In this document: in pieces, positions 47,142-60,300 of the stretch
How the letters are laid out: each line of letters begins with the position of its first letter
How positions within the stretch are numbered: position 1 is the first letter of the stretch
Assembly (NCBI GenBank): GCA_022457155.1
Contig: JAJGOT010000198.1
Span: 159,001 to 223,000 of the forward strand
Length of the DNA stretch: 64,000 nucleotides
Direction of reading: 5' to 3'
Origin: Cladopsammia gracilis
Lineage: Eukaryota > Cnidaria > Anthozoa > Scleractinia > Dendrophylliidae
The notes under the pieces: model-generated
Databases searched by the model: none
What the model was told of the DNA's origin: nothing
Seen by the model: only the letters and a program-made list of their open reading frames with translations
Translations under genes and position numbers: made by a program

Positions 47142-49078
47142 TCGACTTTATCGTCTGTAAAGAGAAATAAAAAAAGACAAATTAAAGAAGTCGGACACAT
47201 GCAGTTTAAGTTCCACTTCCCCAAAGGGCCCTTTAAATGCGATTGATGCGATTGTTTAGCTGAAGTGATGTTTGCGGCGATGTTTAGTAAGACCGTCATG
47301 TGTTAACTTTACCAACGATTTGCTGCTATCTCACGATGAATTAATTCCGATTTTAATGCGGCGTCAGCGGAGCGTTTGCGATGTCAGCACAAAAGATTTT
47401 CTTGAGGCCACCCCTAGGGAAACGAAAACGCATTATATTCTAACATCGCACGCACTACTGCACAACATATCAAAATCGCAATAAATCGCCTTAAAATCGC
47501 CCCAAGCGCAGCGAAAATCGTGGCAAGAACATCCCTGCTTAAAAGTCGCGTAAGAACCGACTATATATAAACGGATCTTCACACACACCTCCGGGTTCAG
47601 TTTGCCCGAACTTTATAATTAGAACATACATTGTGATAAAGAAAGAAATTGAATTTATTCCCGAGGTGTGAAAAATCTATTTCTCTGATTTTATTTTTTT
47701 TTTGACAAAACTACATGGATTTTTCGGGAAAGGTGAAACGCGTTACACACAAAAAAATAAACTAAAGGAAGGCAAAGTCAAGATCAAAGACCCCCTACAT
47801 GCCAATGTACGCCTCGGTTCAGGTTATGATTTTTGTTTGAACCGTGACAAATGAAGCGCTTAAACAACTGAGTATACGCATATAGTAAAACTCAATCGTC
47901 CGCGAAATAAACAAAACTGCTCTCAAGACTGATCTACACAGTTACAGGGTTTTTGATTTCACAAATCCCGGATAAAAATCTTATTTCACTTGTAAGGGTT
48001 CCGGTCTACAGGTATAGTGTTTATAATTTTTCTCAGTGGCTTGAACAAGTCCGAGTAAATTTTCTTATAACCATTACGATACATCCCATGTCTAGAGATA
48101 ACCTTGTATTAGTTCACACCTGAGTTAGCATCCAGAAAAATAACGGAAAAAAAAAACATTTTCGTTCAACTGAGATCTATCTTATATTTAAGCACAATTA
48201 AGTTTGGCTATTGCTGGTGGGTTTAACAGATGTCAATTGTCGAGTACGTTTCTAACATTTACAACTAGGCAGTGTGAGAGCAGCTTCGTAGAGCTGAACA
48301 CCGTGTGCAAAAGTTCCGGCTATCAACAAGCATACATTCACGGTCACTGTGGATTTTTTTAGCTATACGGTTGCTCGAGCGCTTTCGTTACAAGGATAGC
48401 CGTTCACACGTTATAACAAAGAGTCGAAATTGTCCTAACTCACTGAGTTGATCAGTCAAATGTTTTCGATTAAAGACAAAAATACCATACATACCCTGTA
48501 AAATCCGGTCTTTTTTAAGCTGTTTTCAGAATTTCCTGAATCTCAATTTAGCATCGAATCTTCCCTAATAACATTTTGGTTATGGAAACTTTATCTCCGA
48601 AACATAAAGACTTTCGCCATCGAAAGCCGCTATACAATGATCCTCAGAGTCTTTACGAATTAATGACATGCAAAAGAACACTGAAATGGCGGGTTCCCTA
48701 TTCTTGGTGTTACCTGCTGTTAAAATCAACTTAATTCCTCTTTCCCTCTCTTGTAAATAGCATATTTGACTCTTACATTGCGCCCGGTAGCCAATGTGCA
48801 AGCCTTATATGTTTGTACGATTTGCTGTTTTCTATATATATTTTCGAGATTTGCATGCATTTTGTGTGGTTTGCCTGTTGTTCGAAATGAGTTTGTAAAA
48901 GTTCCTTTATTTGGAGTGCGATCATTAAAACTGTAATTAAATCAGAATTTGATAGGCGCATTAGTCCGGATTTGGCATTTGCGAAAGTCGGACTTTTTAG
49001 CGACAGAAGTGCTGCCATTTTTGTGGCGTAGAACAAATAATTTATTAGTCCTTTTCTGGCTAAAAATGTGTTCGTGAT

Positions 49079-49287
49079 TTAATCTTTTTACTCCCAGAGT
49101 CAGTAATGAAGACATGTTTGTAATATCAGACATGTAGTTCTAACTTTTGAGTCTATGGACGAAATCCTATGTTGTGACTATTCAAATGAAACTTCTATGG
49201 CAACACTGTTTTTCAGTATTTTGCAAAATCAAATTTGAAATTTTTTTTGCATTTAGATTTTGGGCAATCTTGGGAGTTAAAGAGTGA
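49079..49287. mobile_element. Diverged copy of the TTAACCCTTTCACTCCCA MITE
   Basis: TTAATCTTTTTACTCCCAGAG at the left and CTTGGGAGTTAAAGAGTGAA at the right, with one internal unit (TATGTTGTGACTATTCAAAT). Ends are eroded relative to 25757-25970. Confidence 0.75.
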
Positions 49288-49408
49288 AGATAGTGAAAAC
49301 GGCGCAAAGTACCAATCCAGCGTAAGACTATCATTTCGGTTTATTCAAACGGTAGAAAGCACATATTAATATCATTTCAGTTGAACATTTTGTTTTACAA
49401 TGCAAACC

Positions 49409-49409
<1 letters not shown>

Positions 49410-49442
<33 letters not shown>
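49410..49442 (+). repeat. (GATT)n microsatellite
   Basis: Eight consecutive GATT units. Confidence 0.95.
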
Positions 49443-51867
49443 CTTCTATTTTAAGGTATATTAGAAGTTATTCGCTGATAAACCCTGTTGGCTCGGCCAG
49501 CAAAATGGCGGACCGAACCACACGGAGGTCGGAATAACTAATTGAGATTATGGGCAAAAATGTCCTGATTATTACTCATCTTACAGTCTATTGGATACAA
49601 AATCCGTTTAAAACTTCTAAACTCAGCGATTGATTTTCTAAACCTGAGTTTAAGAAATCCGATTTAGTTTTGTCGCCCGGTCGTAGCGGGTTATTTACGC
49701 TTTTACCAGCGAAGGCATTCTTCAATTCGGGAATTGGATTGTTGATAAACTTCAGCCGATAATTATAACTTCACAATATTCTTGAACGCAGTACCGTTCG
49801 TAAGTAACTCTTTAATTTTATACAGTGGATGGATAAGAAGAAGTCTACTATCTCGTCCAAATGGATCGTTCGATTCTGCGGACTTATTGTAAGACAATAG
49901 AATAAAACCACATACATAATTTTTCCTTACCTTTGTTCGTAGAAACACCAACTTTTACAGAACAAAATTCCAGTTTTCGGAACGCAACTTTTCCACTGAT
50001 TCCTCTTATCACGTCATTTGAAATCAGCTATATTTCCCTGTTTTTGGTCTCTCGACAAGGGAGTTTGCGTTCCTTGGTGATTTTCTCGGAACAAAAGAAA
50101 TTCAATATTAATCAGATCTCTTCGAAGAGTTTTGGTTACCATTTTTACGCAGGACTGAATTAAACATTTATACTTTTGACCAGTGAAAACTTTACAGCAA
50201 TGTAAGAAAGACCTGTTTCCACCGACTTTGCATAGTCGGTAACAAAAACAAAGAAAATAAAACAAGTAATTGGTGAAGAATGAAACTCATTGCAATTTCA
50301 TTGATTTTCTTTCACTTTTAAGTTGTAACTCAATCTAGGTCAAAACTATAACGGATCGATGCATTTTCCATTTGAAAAGGCAAAACAAAATCGAGCAATA
50401 CACTATTATCCCTGTTCTCGTCTTTTTATTTTTATGAAAAATTTTCCGATTGAGAAATATAAGTCAAAATAATCGCTAACCGTAAAATCAGACAATTCAA
50501 AATACCAAAATTTAAAAACAAACTTTGTTCTCTTTTAAATTAGATTAAACACATTATTATCCGCAAAACGTACTTTAAAAAGTAAAGCTACTTAACAATA
50601 CAAATTATTTTCTTTCTCCATAAAGATAAAACCAGTTTCATTTTTCAAGTTTATGCCCCTTTTTCATTAACAGTTCAACCACCGCATTTTATGGTTGAAT
50701 AAATTTGTTTGTAGTTGAAATACGGTTGACACCTCCATTGTTCCTATGACATGGCGTACTTATGATGACTATTTTTTGTTCAAATTGTCACATAAATGAA
50801 CCGTTAAATCATACACTGACAAAAAAAACACTCCAATACAATTTGATAGCTTCCCAACTGAAAATCGGCAGATAAACATCTATGTAGTTGATAAAGTCTA
50901 AGACGAATTACTGAGTAAATAGGTGGGGTAAAGGAGAAAATACCTTCATCAGAAATTAAAGTAAGTCGTCATCCTGAAAACCCTTTATTTTTTTAGCTGA
51001 AAACAAAATCACTTGCTCATTCCTAATTTTGGTCACTAGTGATTTTCAACTGGCTTTTCTATCCGTAAACGGGTTTCAATGCGTAACGCGCCCTGAGCTG
51101 TTAAGTCTGATTTAGAATATCCAATTAAATTGAAGTATTAGTTTAAAACAATTAGCTAAAAAAAAACTGCGTGTATTTTCATGTTTCGTGTAATATTTCA
51201 GCCGGTCAGACCAGCCTTGTACAGGTACAAGGTTTTACGAAACTACCTGACGAAACCTGGTCTGCACGAAGCAAAATCTGGTAAATCTATGTTCAGCTTC
51301 GCTTTAAATTTATACTTAAATTGTCATTTAATTTTGTTGGCTGAAGCAGATCAACGATCCAGCTTAAATCAGTATTAGCGCAATTACTAAATTTCGCATA
51401 AAAGCAGCTACCAATAAACTACGTAAGTCATGTTTCAGAGTGAATCAACGACGACAATGAGACAAACTAGCATTGTTTGAACAATGCAATCGGACTGGTA
51501 GCATCACATGAGGGAGTGAGGGCCAGGGAGACATGAGACGTGATTGGTAACAAGACAGTTTCTCCCTATTTTCCGTTCCCCCACCCCCTAAGCTCCAACC
51601 CCCAACGCCAGTCCCCGAGGGATTTTTGCACTCTCCCCAGCTTTCACTCGCCATGAAAAACAAAAATGGCGGCCGACTCGAACTTGCGATCAATCTCGAC
51701 TGATCACACGGAAAAATAGGGGACTGTGGACAGTCTAAGATTTTTTCACAGTCCAGTTTATAACTGACAACGGGTGTAAATGTTGCAGCTAAAAATCCTC
51801 TTTCAGGTTGAAGCAGTATTCAATTATACAGGTTAAATACGTACACAGTATTCAATCTAGGTAAGCT

Positions 51868-51999
51868 AACGCTAACCCCAGCACAAAGCTAACCCTAGCT
51901 AACTATAACAGAAGTCAAAGCTAACCATCACAGCACTGGCTACATGCATCTCTGTGCTAGGGGTGACGGTTAGCTGTGTGCTAGGGTTAGGGTTAGCTC
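51868..51999. repeat. Short telomere-like word cluster
   Basis: GCTAACCCTAGCTAAC on the left and GCTAGGGTTAGGGTTAGC on the right form an inverted cluster of CTAACC/GGTTAG words. It is too short and degenerate to be a true interstitial telomere. Confidence 0.45.
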
Positions 52000-53134
52000 C
52001 ACCGCGGTCAAACGTCCGAGGCGTTTTTCGTTTTATTTAGTGGGATTTTATTTAATATTAAATGGAAATATGGGCAAGGATGTATAAAAAATAGCTGACG
52101 TAACTATCTTCTAATTTTTCTCAAAATAATGATCTTTTTCCGTTGAAAACTGACCAAAACTCTGTTATGTTATGTTGGCAAATGGCGCCGACAATTCTGC
52201 AGTTCACAGTTTTTAAACGCTTAGAACATTTTTGGTAAACTTTCAAAACGTTTGGTAAATTGACGGTGATTTAGCAATATATTAAACTTTAAACAGTGAA
52301 AATGACAACCTTAACTTTTCAGTACTTTGCTTAACTTTTGCAAATTTCTCTCGTCTGACCGCGGTTAAAGGGTTAGCTGACCTACATTGAACACCGTGAC
52401 TGGGTTTCAACCTGAGACCGGATTATACTGACCTGCAACATAAATACTGGGTCTACTTAAGATGTAAATCAACTTCGTCCCCAGTACTTTCTCCTCTTTC
52501 AAAATGGCGGCACAGAGAAACCTTGGACAGGACCAGCACTTGTCCAAACGATATCTGTGATTCGCTAAAAAAAAACAATAGATTTGTCCCGCTGGGATAG
52601 GGATTAGGGATAGGGGCATTGTTCAAGTGATATATCAGTTATATCCTTCGCCAATCACAGACATCGTTTGGACAGCTACGGGGTCGCCCTGGACAGGTTA
52701 ACACTCATTTCGGGTCTTACTTCGTGTACCGCACAGATGACGTAAAACAATAGGAAACATTGTTTACGGTCATTGTTTTTGGGTAAAATAATTTTGGTGA
52801 ACCATTGTTTTCTTTTGTTTTACCTCATTAATGTCCTCTACACGAAGTAAGAGCCCTCATTTCCATCTCTCAAACTGACCTTGGACACCTTATGAGTTTT
52901 TTCACAACGTGGTACTTTTTATCGTTATACCGTAGTACTGACGTACACGAGAACAGAACCCAATTTATTGGGCAGAGAACCCGGAGATCTGAGAGAGCAG
53001 AGCTCCGGTTAAGCAAAGATTAGCGTTTTGGGGTTTGGCATTGATCTACAGTGTTTAGGATTAAGCACTGATTTGGAAACGGTTAGCTTTCATTTATTGT
53101 TATGGGTAACTCTATAAATATCTCCCGGCAGCTA

Positions 53135-53203
53135 GTCCACGTTGGTATAGTGGATAATATTATTAGTTATGAAGCGAACGACTCGGGTTCGAGGCATACA
53201 CTA
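53135..53203 (+). pseudogene. tRNA-like pseudogene
   Basis: TGGTATAGTGG (A-box-like) and GGGTTCGAGGC (B-box-like) are spaced as in a tRNA, but the acceptor stem does not pair and the anticodon arm is poor. It is most likely a decayed tRNA or SINE head. Confidence 0.35.
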
Positions 53204-53327
53204 CTGTGATCTTTTTTCTAGTTTTACTCTAAAGTATGAAATAGGTTTTAATTCATGTAACCTAAAGTGAAAAGGAAAAGTCAGTTTGAAAGATGTTAAC
53301 GAGTGTTAATCCCTTGGACAAGGCCAA

Positions 53328-53386
53328 CCTCGTTTCCAGGGTCTCTTAGGGGCGGGAAGAAGAGAGACCCTGGAACGAGGGCCTCC
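53328..53386. repeat. Hairpin (CCAGGGTCTCTT / AGAGACCCTGG)
   Basis: AACCTCGTTTCCAGGGTCTC and GAGACCCTGGAACGAGGG pair with a short loop. The word CTGGGAACGAGG also occurs near 59690. Confidence 0.7.
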
Positions 53387-53872
53387 CAAAATTGTGGAGT
53401 ATTATCACTTTTGTAACGTAAAAAAATATAAAAGGTCTTCGTTTAGCTTTTTTAGAATTATCCTATTTTCTGTCCCATCTTGCACGTGTCGTTTGCTACA
53501 TGAACCATAAATATTTATTCTCGACCACATTCAGTGACTTGAATATTTGAACAGTGCTATTCCGAAACACAATAACAGAATAAAGCTTAAAAAACATGCC
53601 ATTTATTAAACATTTTTCAGACTAACTTTAAACCGAGGGATACTTTTGTCGATTCCTATGCGTTTATATCCTAGGATATGATTTGCAGTCAAAGTGCCTT
53701 TTACAATTGATGTGAGGAATAATCGTATCCCAATAATTATGTGACGGTCCTGTGATATCATACAGTCTTTACTGGTCTTTATTCGATGCTTTATGATCCT
53801 GCAATAAAGAAAAGATCAGCAGTGAGGGATGAAATGACTCGAGGATTTGTTTGGTCCATTAATTTCATCAAT

Positions 53873-54550
53873 CTTGAAGGGTCATGTCACCCGTTTTAGA
53901 TGTCACTTTGAAAAGCCCAAAAAACATTTTTCCATCACTGCGCCTTTCAATAACATGCGGAATTGGAAATTCAAATCTCCACCAACGGTTGCGTTATTCG
54001 CTGCCGTCAATCATAATTAATACGAAAGCCAACGGACCATGTAAAAAAGAAACAAACAAAATGGATCGAAATCTACCAATCATAATGCACGGACGTGACC
54101 TTTTGAACTCATTGAAGTGAAGATCTGTTTCCTGAGAGGTAAGCTAAGATGATTGACGGCAGTGTAAAACGCAACCGTTGGTGGAAATTTGAATTTCAAA
54201 TTCCGCATGTTATTGAAAGGCGCAGTAATAGAAACTGAACCTAAAAATAGTTGTCCCGTTTTGTTTACAATTACTCAGTACACAGTACTGAAGTAGACAG
54301 TATTGCTTGCCTTTGGCTGCAGATGGCCAGGATGGAAATGGATTACAACTTGAAAACTGATTATTGGTCAATTTTGTCAAGTTGTCCCTGTGCGTCTTGG
54401 AAAATTCTGCTAAAAACTGATTATGGTTTGTTCTTCCTTCGAGTAATCACTTGTGGATATTTTCGTCCCCATGTTGAATATATAACAAAGGCACTTAGTT
54501 ATTAATATTGAGTGCAGTTTTGGTGAAAACACAACGAAACTCCCCTTTAA
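53873..54550. mobile_element. TTAA-type element with a nested palindromic insert
   Basis: AAGGGTCATGTCACCC at the left and CGAAACTCCCCTTTAA at the right resemble the 3208-3606 family, including CCAGGATGGAAATGGATTA-type internal words. Inside, 53938-54228 is an inverted-repeat unit with ~70-bp arms (GCGCCTTTCAATAACATGCG). Confidence 0.6.
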
Positions 54551-54642
54551 CAGAACTCCTATAACTCTTTATCATAGATTTGTATAATAGTATCATTTGT
54601 ATAAATTTAGTATTAGTTTGTATGATTAAATAACAATAAGTT

Positions 54643-54839
54643 TTAAGTACATCTTAAAAGTTGTATAGCTCCTAGCCCTGTCAATCCTTTCTTGTCACGT
54701 GGACCATGAATCAATTCTAAAATTTCAATAGATAGTTTAAGAGTCACCTTGTGTTTAGTGGCGTTAACGTTTGGTTTCAGGTCGATCAATGCTGCTTTTA
54801 GTAAAGGAGTAATTTTCACCTCTCCTGGCGGATCATAAC
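54643..54839 (-). CDS. Gene A exon 3: C-terminal tail
   Basis: The exon begins GYDPPGEVKITPLLKAALID and ends at TAA (54643-54645). Its GYxP start corresponds to gene B exon 3, but the rest has diverged. It contains alternating hydrophobic positions and no recognised domain. Confidence 0.6.
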
Positions 54840-55115
54840 CTTCAAATGAAAGAATATAAATTAATGTAAACAGTTGAAGTAAGGCGGGATCGATGCAAAC
54901 AGAGATTTGTGTATACCATACGAGGCAACTCCAGGGGCGGATACAGGGGGTGGATTGGGTGGCTAGCCACTCCCCTTTTAACCGTCGGTTTTAACAGTTT
55001 TCTTTTTAGTTGCAACAATGAAAAATTTTATAGCTTAGGCATATACCCGCAGCCACCGCCCCCCATAAACTGAATTGAAAAAACTTTATCCGCCCCTGAA
55101 CTCTTGTTCTCTCAG

Positions 55116-55172
<57 letters not shown>

Positions 55173-57369
55173 GCTGCAAACCACATGATAATAGCCATCT
55201 TGTATCTAAATGATCATTGAGTATAAGGTGGAAAAAGATAAACTTTAAAAAATGATGAATGATAAAGCTTTGACTTCGCGGAACCTATAATTCAGAGAAC
55301 TTCTTGTGCATTCACAGAGCATCTTTGTCAGTCTAACCGATGAAGTTCGTCACCAGCTTGCTCGACGATGTACTGATTTTAAAAACATTGTGTGAAGCAC
55401 TCCCGATATAATGACACATTTTGTTTTTTTTTTTAACCCTTTAATTTCAAAGATTGCCAAAAATAAAAATTCATGTAAAATCCCACATTATATTTTGTAT
55501 TGTATTGGAAAATTAACGAGGTGACACAAGCCTTTTCAAGACTGGACTTTGGATTTGCAGTACCCCATATATGTCGTCATTATGAAATGTTACAATCTTG
55601 GCACAATCAGAAGTGATATATTGACGCCATTTACGTACCGTCTAGTTTTGTTGGTGATAAAAAAAAAAATAATAAAAAAACTACTATTTATCTGAGCCCG
55701 GGATGTTCTTATTTATGTTCGATATCGTCCCAGAAACAAACTAAAGTTTACATCATTATAAAAACCAGAGTTTTTTACTTGACTGAAGGGAGTAAATTTT
55801 TGCTGAGCATTATAATCTGAGAGAGTTTATTAATCTTTACAGTGGGAACTTTTATTTGCGGATCGAGGGCAATCCGCAAAATACGCAAAAAAACCCGCAA
55901 AAATTTAATGCTACTCGGTTTCAAATGACATTTTCGTACTACACCTGTTTTGTAGATAGAATTGCTCCAGTATCCACCACAATGCTTGTCCGTTTTATTT
56001 GAACATTCGCTAGAACATTTCCACTCAGGCAGTTGTCCATACCTTCCGCGCTTGTTGCCACAGAAACAAAGATAAGAAAACTGTAATCCTGCGTATCTGT
56101 AGTACAGGTCCTTACAGTTCTTGACGCAAGAGCTGACGGTCACTTCTCGGTCGTGTAATCGCTGTGGTAGATCCCGCGGGTCAGAATCTTTATAACAGCC
56201 TACATATTCTAGAATAGTGGAAATACAATTCTTCATTAATAGTTGTTATAACTCTTAATGTTGCTTTTAATTAGGAGGGAAAGAGTTAAGGGCGTTACTA
56301 TTTCAATTATTATAACTGGTTAACAAGAAGTGAATGTTCTTGAATGTGATTGTAACTTTTAAAAATCCTGGCGTGCCCTATTTAACAATCAGATTATGAG
56401 ATCGAGATTCCTATCGCGTGATAGTTGATGATGGCGAAGCCCGAATCGACCATCACGCAATAGAAATCAAGAGCGAATAATCTAATTGTTTTAGTATAAA
56501 TCTACGAGACGTTCAAAACTTAACAACAAATACTCTTCACAGATACTTCGAAAACGTGAAGAAGTGGCCGCCATTAGGTTGCTCCTGACTCTACTCCCTT
56601 TCTACAACAGACTAGATCGATGGTGAGTACTCTAGCCATTAAGAGAACAGCATTCGTGATAGAACGCTAGTAGATTTAAACTAATTTAAAATAGATTGTC
56701 AGTTCCTGAAGTTGACTAGCTCGAAGTCGCAATGAAAGATATCGTTTTAAGTCTTTTAATGTTGCAGACTATTGCACGAATGCAGATCTTGTGCAAACGT
56801 CGTAGAGTGGAAACCTAAAGCGCCAATAACTGTCAAAAGAGCTCGTTCCCCACAACAAGCCGCCATTTTGATTATAAAACCTGCGTCTTCTTGACGCTTC
56901 ATTTCATGATCGTAAGTATAGGTTCTGTATCCATAGCAACCTCGACTACATGGCTTCAGAGCAATCCTTGGAGATGGAGTAAACTGGAGTGAACTTCAGA
57001 AATGAAAACAGAATGCGACGGCGTTCGCGCGTATCCTTCTCGATGATCTTTTACAGCAAAAAAGAGGGGTAGAATTTAATAACTTTTTCACTTTCAGAGT
57101 CTGTTATGAAGACATGTAGTGTAGTTCTAACTTTTGCGGAGTCTGTGGACGAAATCTTATGGTGTGACCATTCAAATGAAACCTCTTCAGCAGTACTTTT
57201 GCATGGTACCATTTGTTTTGCAATATTTTACAAAATAAAATTTGGGATATTTCTTTAATTTTGATTTCTGGCCGGCTCTTGGGAGTATAAAATAATGTAA
57301 AAATCAAATACCTTGACAGGTGGCACAAGACGCGAAGAATACCAGCAAAATGATGGCTGTGTCTCGCAT
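54643..57369 (-). CDS. Gene A: small secreted WSC-domain protein (3 exons)
   Basis: Three minus-strand exons (57312-57369, 55945-56208, 54643-54839) join in phase 1 to a 172-residue protein: signal peptide, one WSC domain, and a 64-residue tail ending in TAA. About 60 of 88 WSC residues are identical to those of gene B exon 2 by my count, and the intron positions are the same, so the two genes arose by local duplication. WSC domains are putative glycan binders, and a secreted lectin-like role is inferred. The tail has no recognised domain. A GTGACT inside exon 3 could serve as a donor, but I see no further exons before gene B, so the terminal exon is the simplest reading. No canonical AATAAA is obvious just after the stop. 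Confidence 0.7.
54932..55098. mobile_element. hAT-like MITE (CAGGGGCGGATACAGGGG ends)
   Basis: CAGGGGCGGATACAGGGGG and TTATCCGCCCCTG bound 167 bp. This end sequence is a widespread hAT-type terminus in animals. It is intronic in gene A. Confidence 0.65.
55117..55169. repeat. (TA)n microsatellite
   Basis: About 26 uninterrupted TA dinucleotides in the intron between gene A exons 2 and 3. Confidence 0.95.
55945..56208 (-). CDS. Gene A exon 2: WSC domain
   Basis: An 88-codon phase 1-1 exon encodes a complete WSC domain: [51 protein letters not shown]. It is nearly collinear with gene B exon 2, apart from two codons at the start. Confidence 0.9.
57077..57296. mobile_element. Diverged copy of the TTAACCCTTTCACTCCCA MITE
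   Basis: TTAATAACTTTTTCACTTTCAG at the left and GGCTCTTGGGAGTATAAAAT at the right enclose one 88-bp-type unit (GTGTGACCATTCAAATGAAA). Its right end is 14 bp from the donor of gene A exon 1. Confidence 0.75.
57312..57369 (-). CDS. Gene A exon 1: signal peptide
   Basis: The exon encodes MRDTAIILLVFFASCATCQ, a typical signal peptide with probable cleavage near the final cysteines. The donor is GTATTT, leaving phase 1. Confidence 0.8.
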
Positions 57370-60300
57370 GGCTATCTTTCCTTTACTTTTCGTCCATACA
57401 GGATTTGAGAAAAAGAAGACGTTTATGAGAAAACGAAATATTGTCCAAAAATACCACATATACTAAGACTACAATACCATACAACACGTGGTGCGATTAA
57501 ATCCTAACGACCGGAATGGTTTTAATTGATCTATAATCAAACATGGAATTAACAGAGGTGTCGGGTTATACTTTACAAGGCCTCACTAACATTTCACTTA
57601 GGTTAACAAAGAAGAGTTTTGCTCTTAAAATAGAAGCTTTTAATTCTAATACAATAGAATCAATGCGAATAACGGAAGCTAAGATTGCTTCATCGGTCAA
57701 AAGACACAGTCAGTGGGAACAATGGAAGGCTGAAAATGGCTTGAGACCACCAAATGCGAAAAGTACAAAAGAGAATAAGAGAATCTTAAATCCCGATTAA
57801 CAGAGCGTTTTGAAATATGACCTTCAAATTTAACAAACACCTTAAGCGATCTTCCTTTCTTACCTGTCATTGACTTCAAAAATTTAAATTGCTTGATTTT
57901 TCCTAATTGTCCGTTGTGTCGGTTGAACAGATCGAGTTACACGACTCTCAATTGCGGTTCATCCGAAACCGATAATCCAAGAAGTAGAACAATTTCAGAA
58001 AAGGCTTAATTAAATATCAAATGTTAGTGATTTCTGTTTTGATGCAATATACCTCATGAAAAATTAATTGCGATAAAAAACCTTATGAGGAAACCAAGAC
58101 AACCTGCATACCATAACATCCGGGTCCTAATTCTCAATGAATAAAAACAAGCGCTACTAGGCCCTACTAGGCCTTTATCTTTTACGCTGCCGTTAATCAT
58201 AATAAGAACACCAACTCTTCGAGTAATGAAGTCGTGCTTTAAGAAGCTTTAAGGGTCTTGTAGGTGTAAGGTACGAGAATTTATTCAATATATTGTTATG
58301 ATTTATTTTACATGTACAGTCGCTTTTCCTATCACACTATGTGCTCTGTCACGAACGTTACTGCACTGTACGTCATTTGAAACCTTTAATCAGTCTTTCG
58401 CAACCACTCGTGCATGAAAGGTCGACTTAATACTTCCATTTATCTGTTGCTCGAAAAGAAAGAAAACGAAATCGTTATCGAATGGAACTCTCGCCAAACC
58501 CGGCAATAATGTAAGTTCCTTTTACTTGATATGTTTCGTTTCGTCATTTTTCTTTTTCTTATGTTATACATAAATCTAATTATCGATATGAGCTTGAAGT
58601 TGCTATATCAACTGATATGACGTCACTAACACTTCGCCTCAGGCTATAAACCACTTGATAAAGGTGAACTTTTTCACTTTTTGGAGCCCATTTGATAAGT
58701 CGTGCGCGTGGCTCAAAGCCAAGGCACTACTAATTACGGCAACAAACAGTAAACCCCTGAAAACAAAAACTGACAGAGTGGATCAAAATCCACCAATCGC
58801 GTTCCACAAATACGACAATCTAAGCTTTTTACGTAAAGCTAACTTCAGAGTTCTCGTGTTGTTGAAAAGCGCAGTAAAACCATGATTGCAATTCACGGAT
58901 AAATGATTTATCTTGAAGTTGCCAGTACGTTTGCGGTTTATCAGGGAACAGCTAAACCTCTGTGCGGCTTAAGCTTCTACTAATTTTTAGATCACTTTGA
59001 AACGCTTTACTGGCATATTTCTGTATTAAAGGAAACCAAAAAAAAAACTGCCCAGTTTTGTCTACAATTTCCATAGAGCGGTTTTCGAATGAATGTCGCG
59101 AACCCAAAACCAAAGTAATGGTCAGCAATCACTCTGACCAATCACAAAAACGGCAGGCAATCGAAGAAAAATGCATGTAACCACCAAGCGCGGGAAAATG
59201 CGTGCAAGCACGTCACGATTGCTTTTGGTTTTTGCTTCTGATTGGTTGAGAAAGTGGTGCGAGATTTTTTTATATAATCACAAAGCGTAATAATTACTGC
59301 TAAACCAAAGTAATCGCGAAATTACTTTAACACTCAATTGGACCCCGCTCTCTCAATGCACAGAAGCTATAATAATAATTATAATTGATAAATCTTTTTG
59401 GTTGCAGATTTCTGCGGATGGAAGTGGACAGCGCACCAAGTTTACAAAATAAGGATAAAAAATTCCAAGGTTTCCCTATTTGCTTGTAAAATCGATAAAA
59501 TACTTTTCCATTTTATCACTTTTTATCTTCCTCGCGATATTCAAATAATAATAATTTTGTAGATGAGTAAAGGTGTTTAGCAAACATTTGCCAGGAATTT
59601 TGATCACAAAGCAGCCAAATTCTCGGGACAAGTTAGCACCTTTCAGCTACCGCATGCCTATGATACCCAGGTTTTTTTTTTTGGAAAACCCTGGGAACGA
59701 GGTTGGAAGAGGCTGGGGACAGGGTGCACTTCTCGTATCCAGTCCCCCAACTAGCGCTCGAAATAGCGGCCAATTTGGACTGTACAACTTTGCTGCATGC
59801 GATACGCAGGATATGCATACGATAAACCTACGATAGAAATATTATTTTGTAAATTAAACTTTCAGCTGGCTAACGAGTGTCGTGCTTGTCGTAGGGGTAC
59901 GCGCGCGAGGGGCACGCACATGAATCTGGCGCGCGTGGCCACGCAATTAAACCTATATCCGGTCTGCTACGTAAGCTGTTGTAATGAACTATAGCAAAAC
60001 CTAGCTACTTAATTAAACAATAACTTACAAACAAATCGTTCATTTGCAAGTAACAAAAAATGGAACCTTTTCATGGAGTAATGGAAAGTAGAATGGCACC
60101 AGTTGAATCATGACCGTAATGCGTCGTTTCCAAGGTGCCGTTGTCAAGTGATTTGTCAAAAAATAGGATACAGATGTTTATCACGTGAAAGCTGATGTAA
60201 CAATAGATAGCCGGAACGGCTTGCGACTTGTTTTGTTTATTCAAGAACACACTTTGCACTGGAAAATTTGGACCATTTACAGACTTCATAAAATGTCTAT

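Larger units (their letters stand above)
47103..54642. other. Intergenic region between genes B and A
   Basis: About 7.5 kb without a convincing gene. It holds a MITE (49079), a (GATT)n run, TTAGGG-like words (51868-51999), a tRNA-like pseudogene (53135), a hairpin (53328) and a TTAA element (53873). The rest is AT-rich with only short random open frames on both strands. Confidence 0.6.

Noticed and set aside
51868..51999. Interstitial telomere
   Set aside because: There are only a few imperfect GGTTAG words in inverted order, with no sustained TTAGGG run.
57543..57800. 85-codon plus-strand frame upstream of gene A
   Set aside because: There is no known motif, codon pattern or neighbouring exon to support it.
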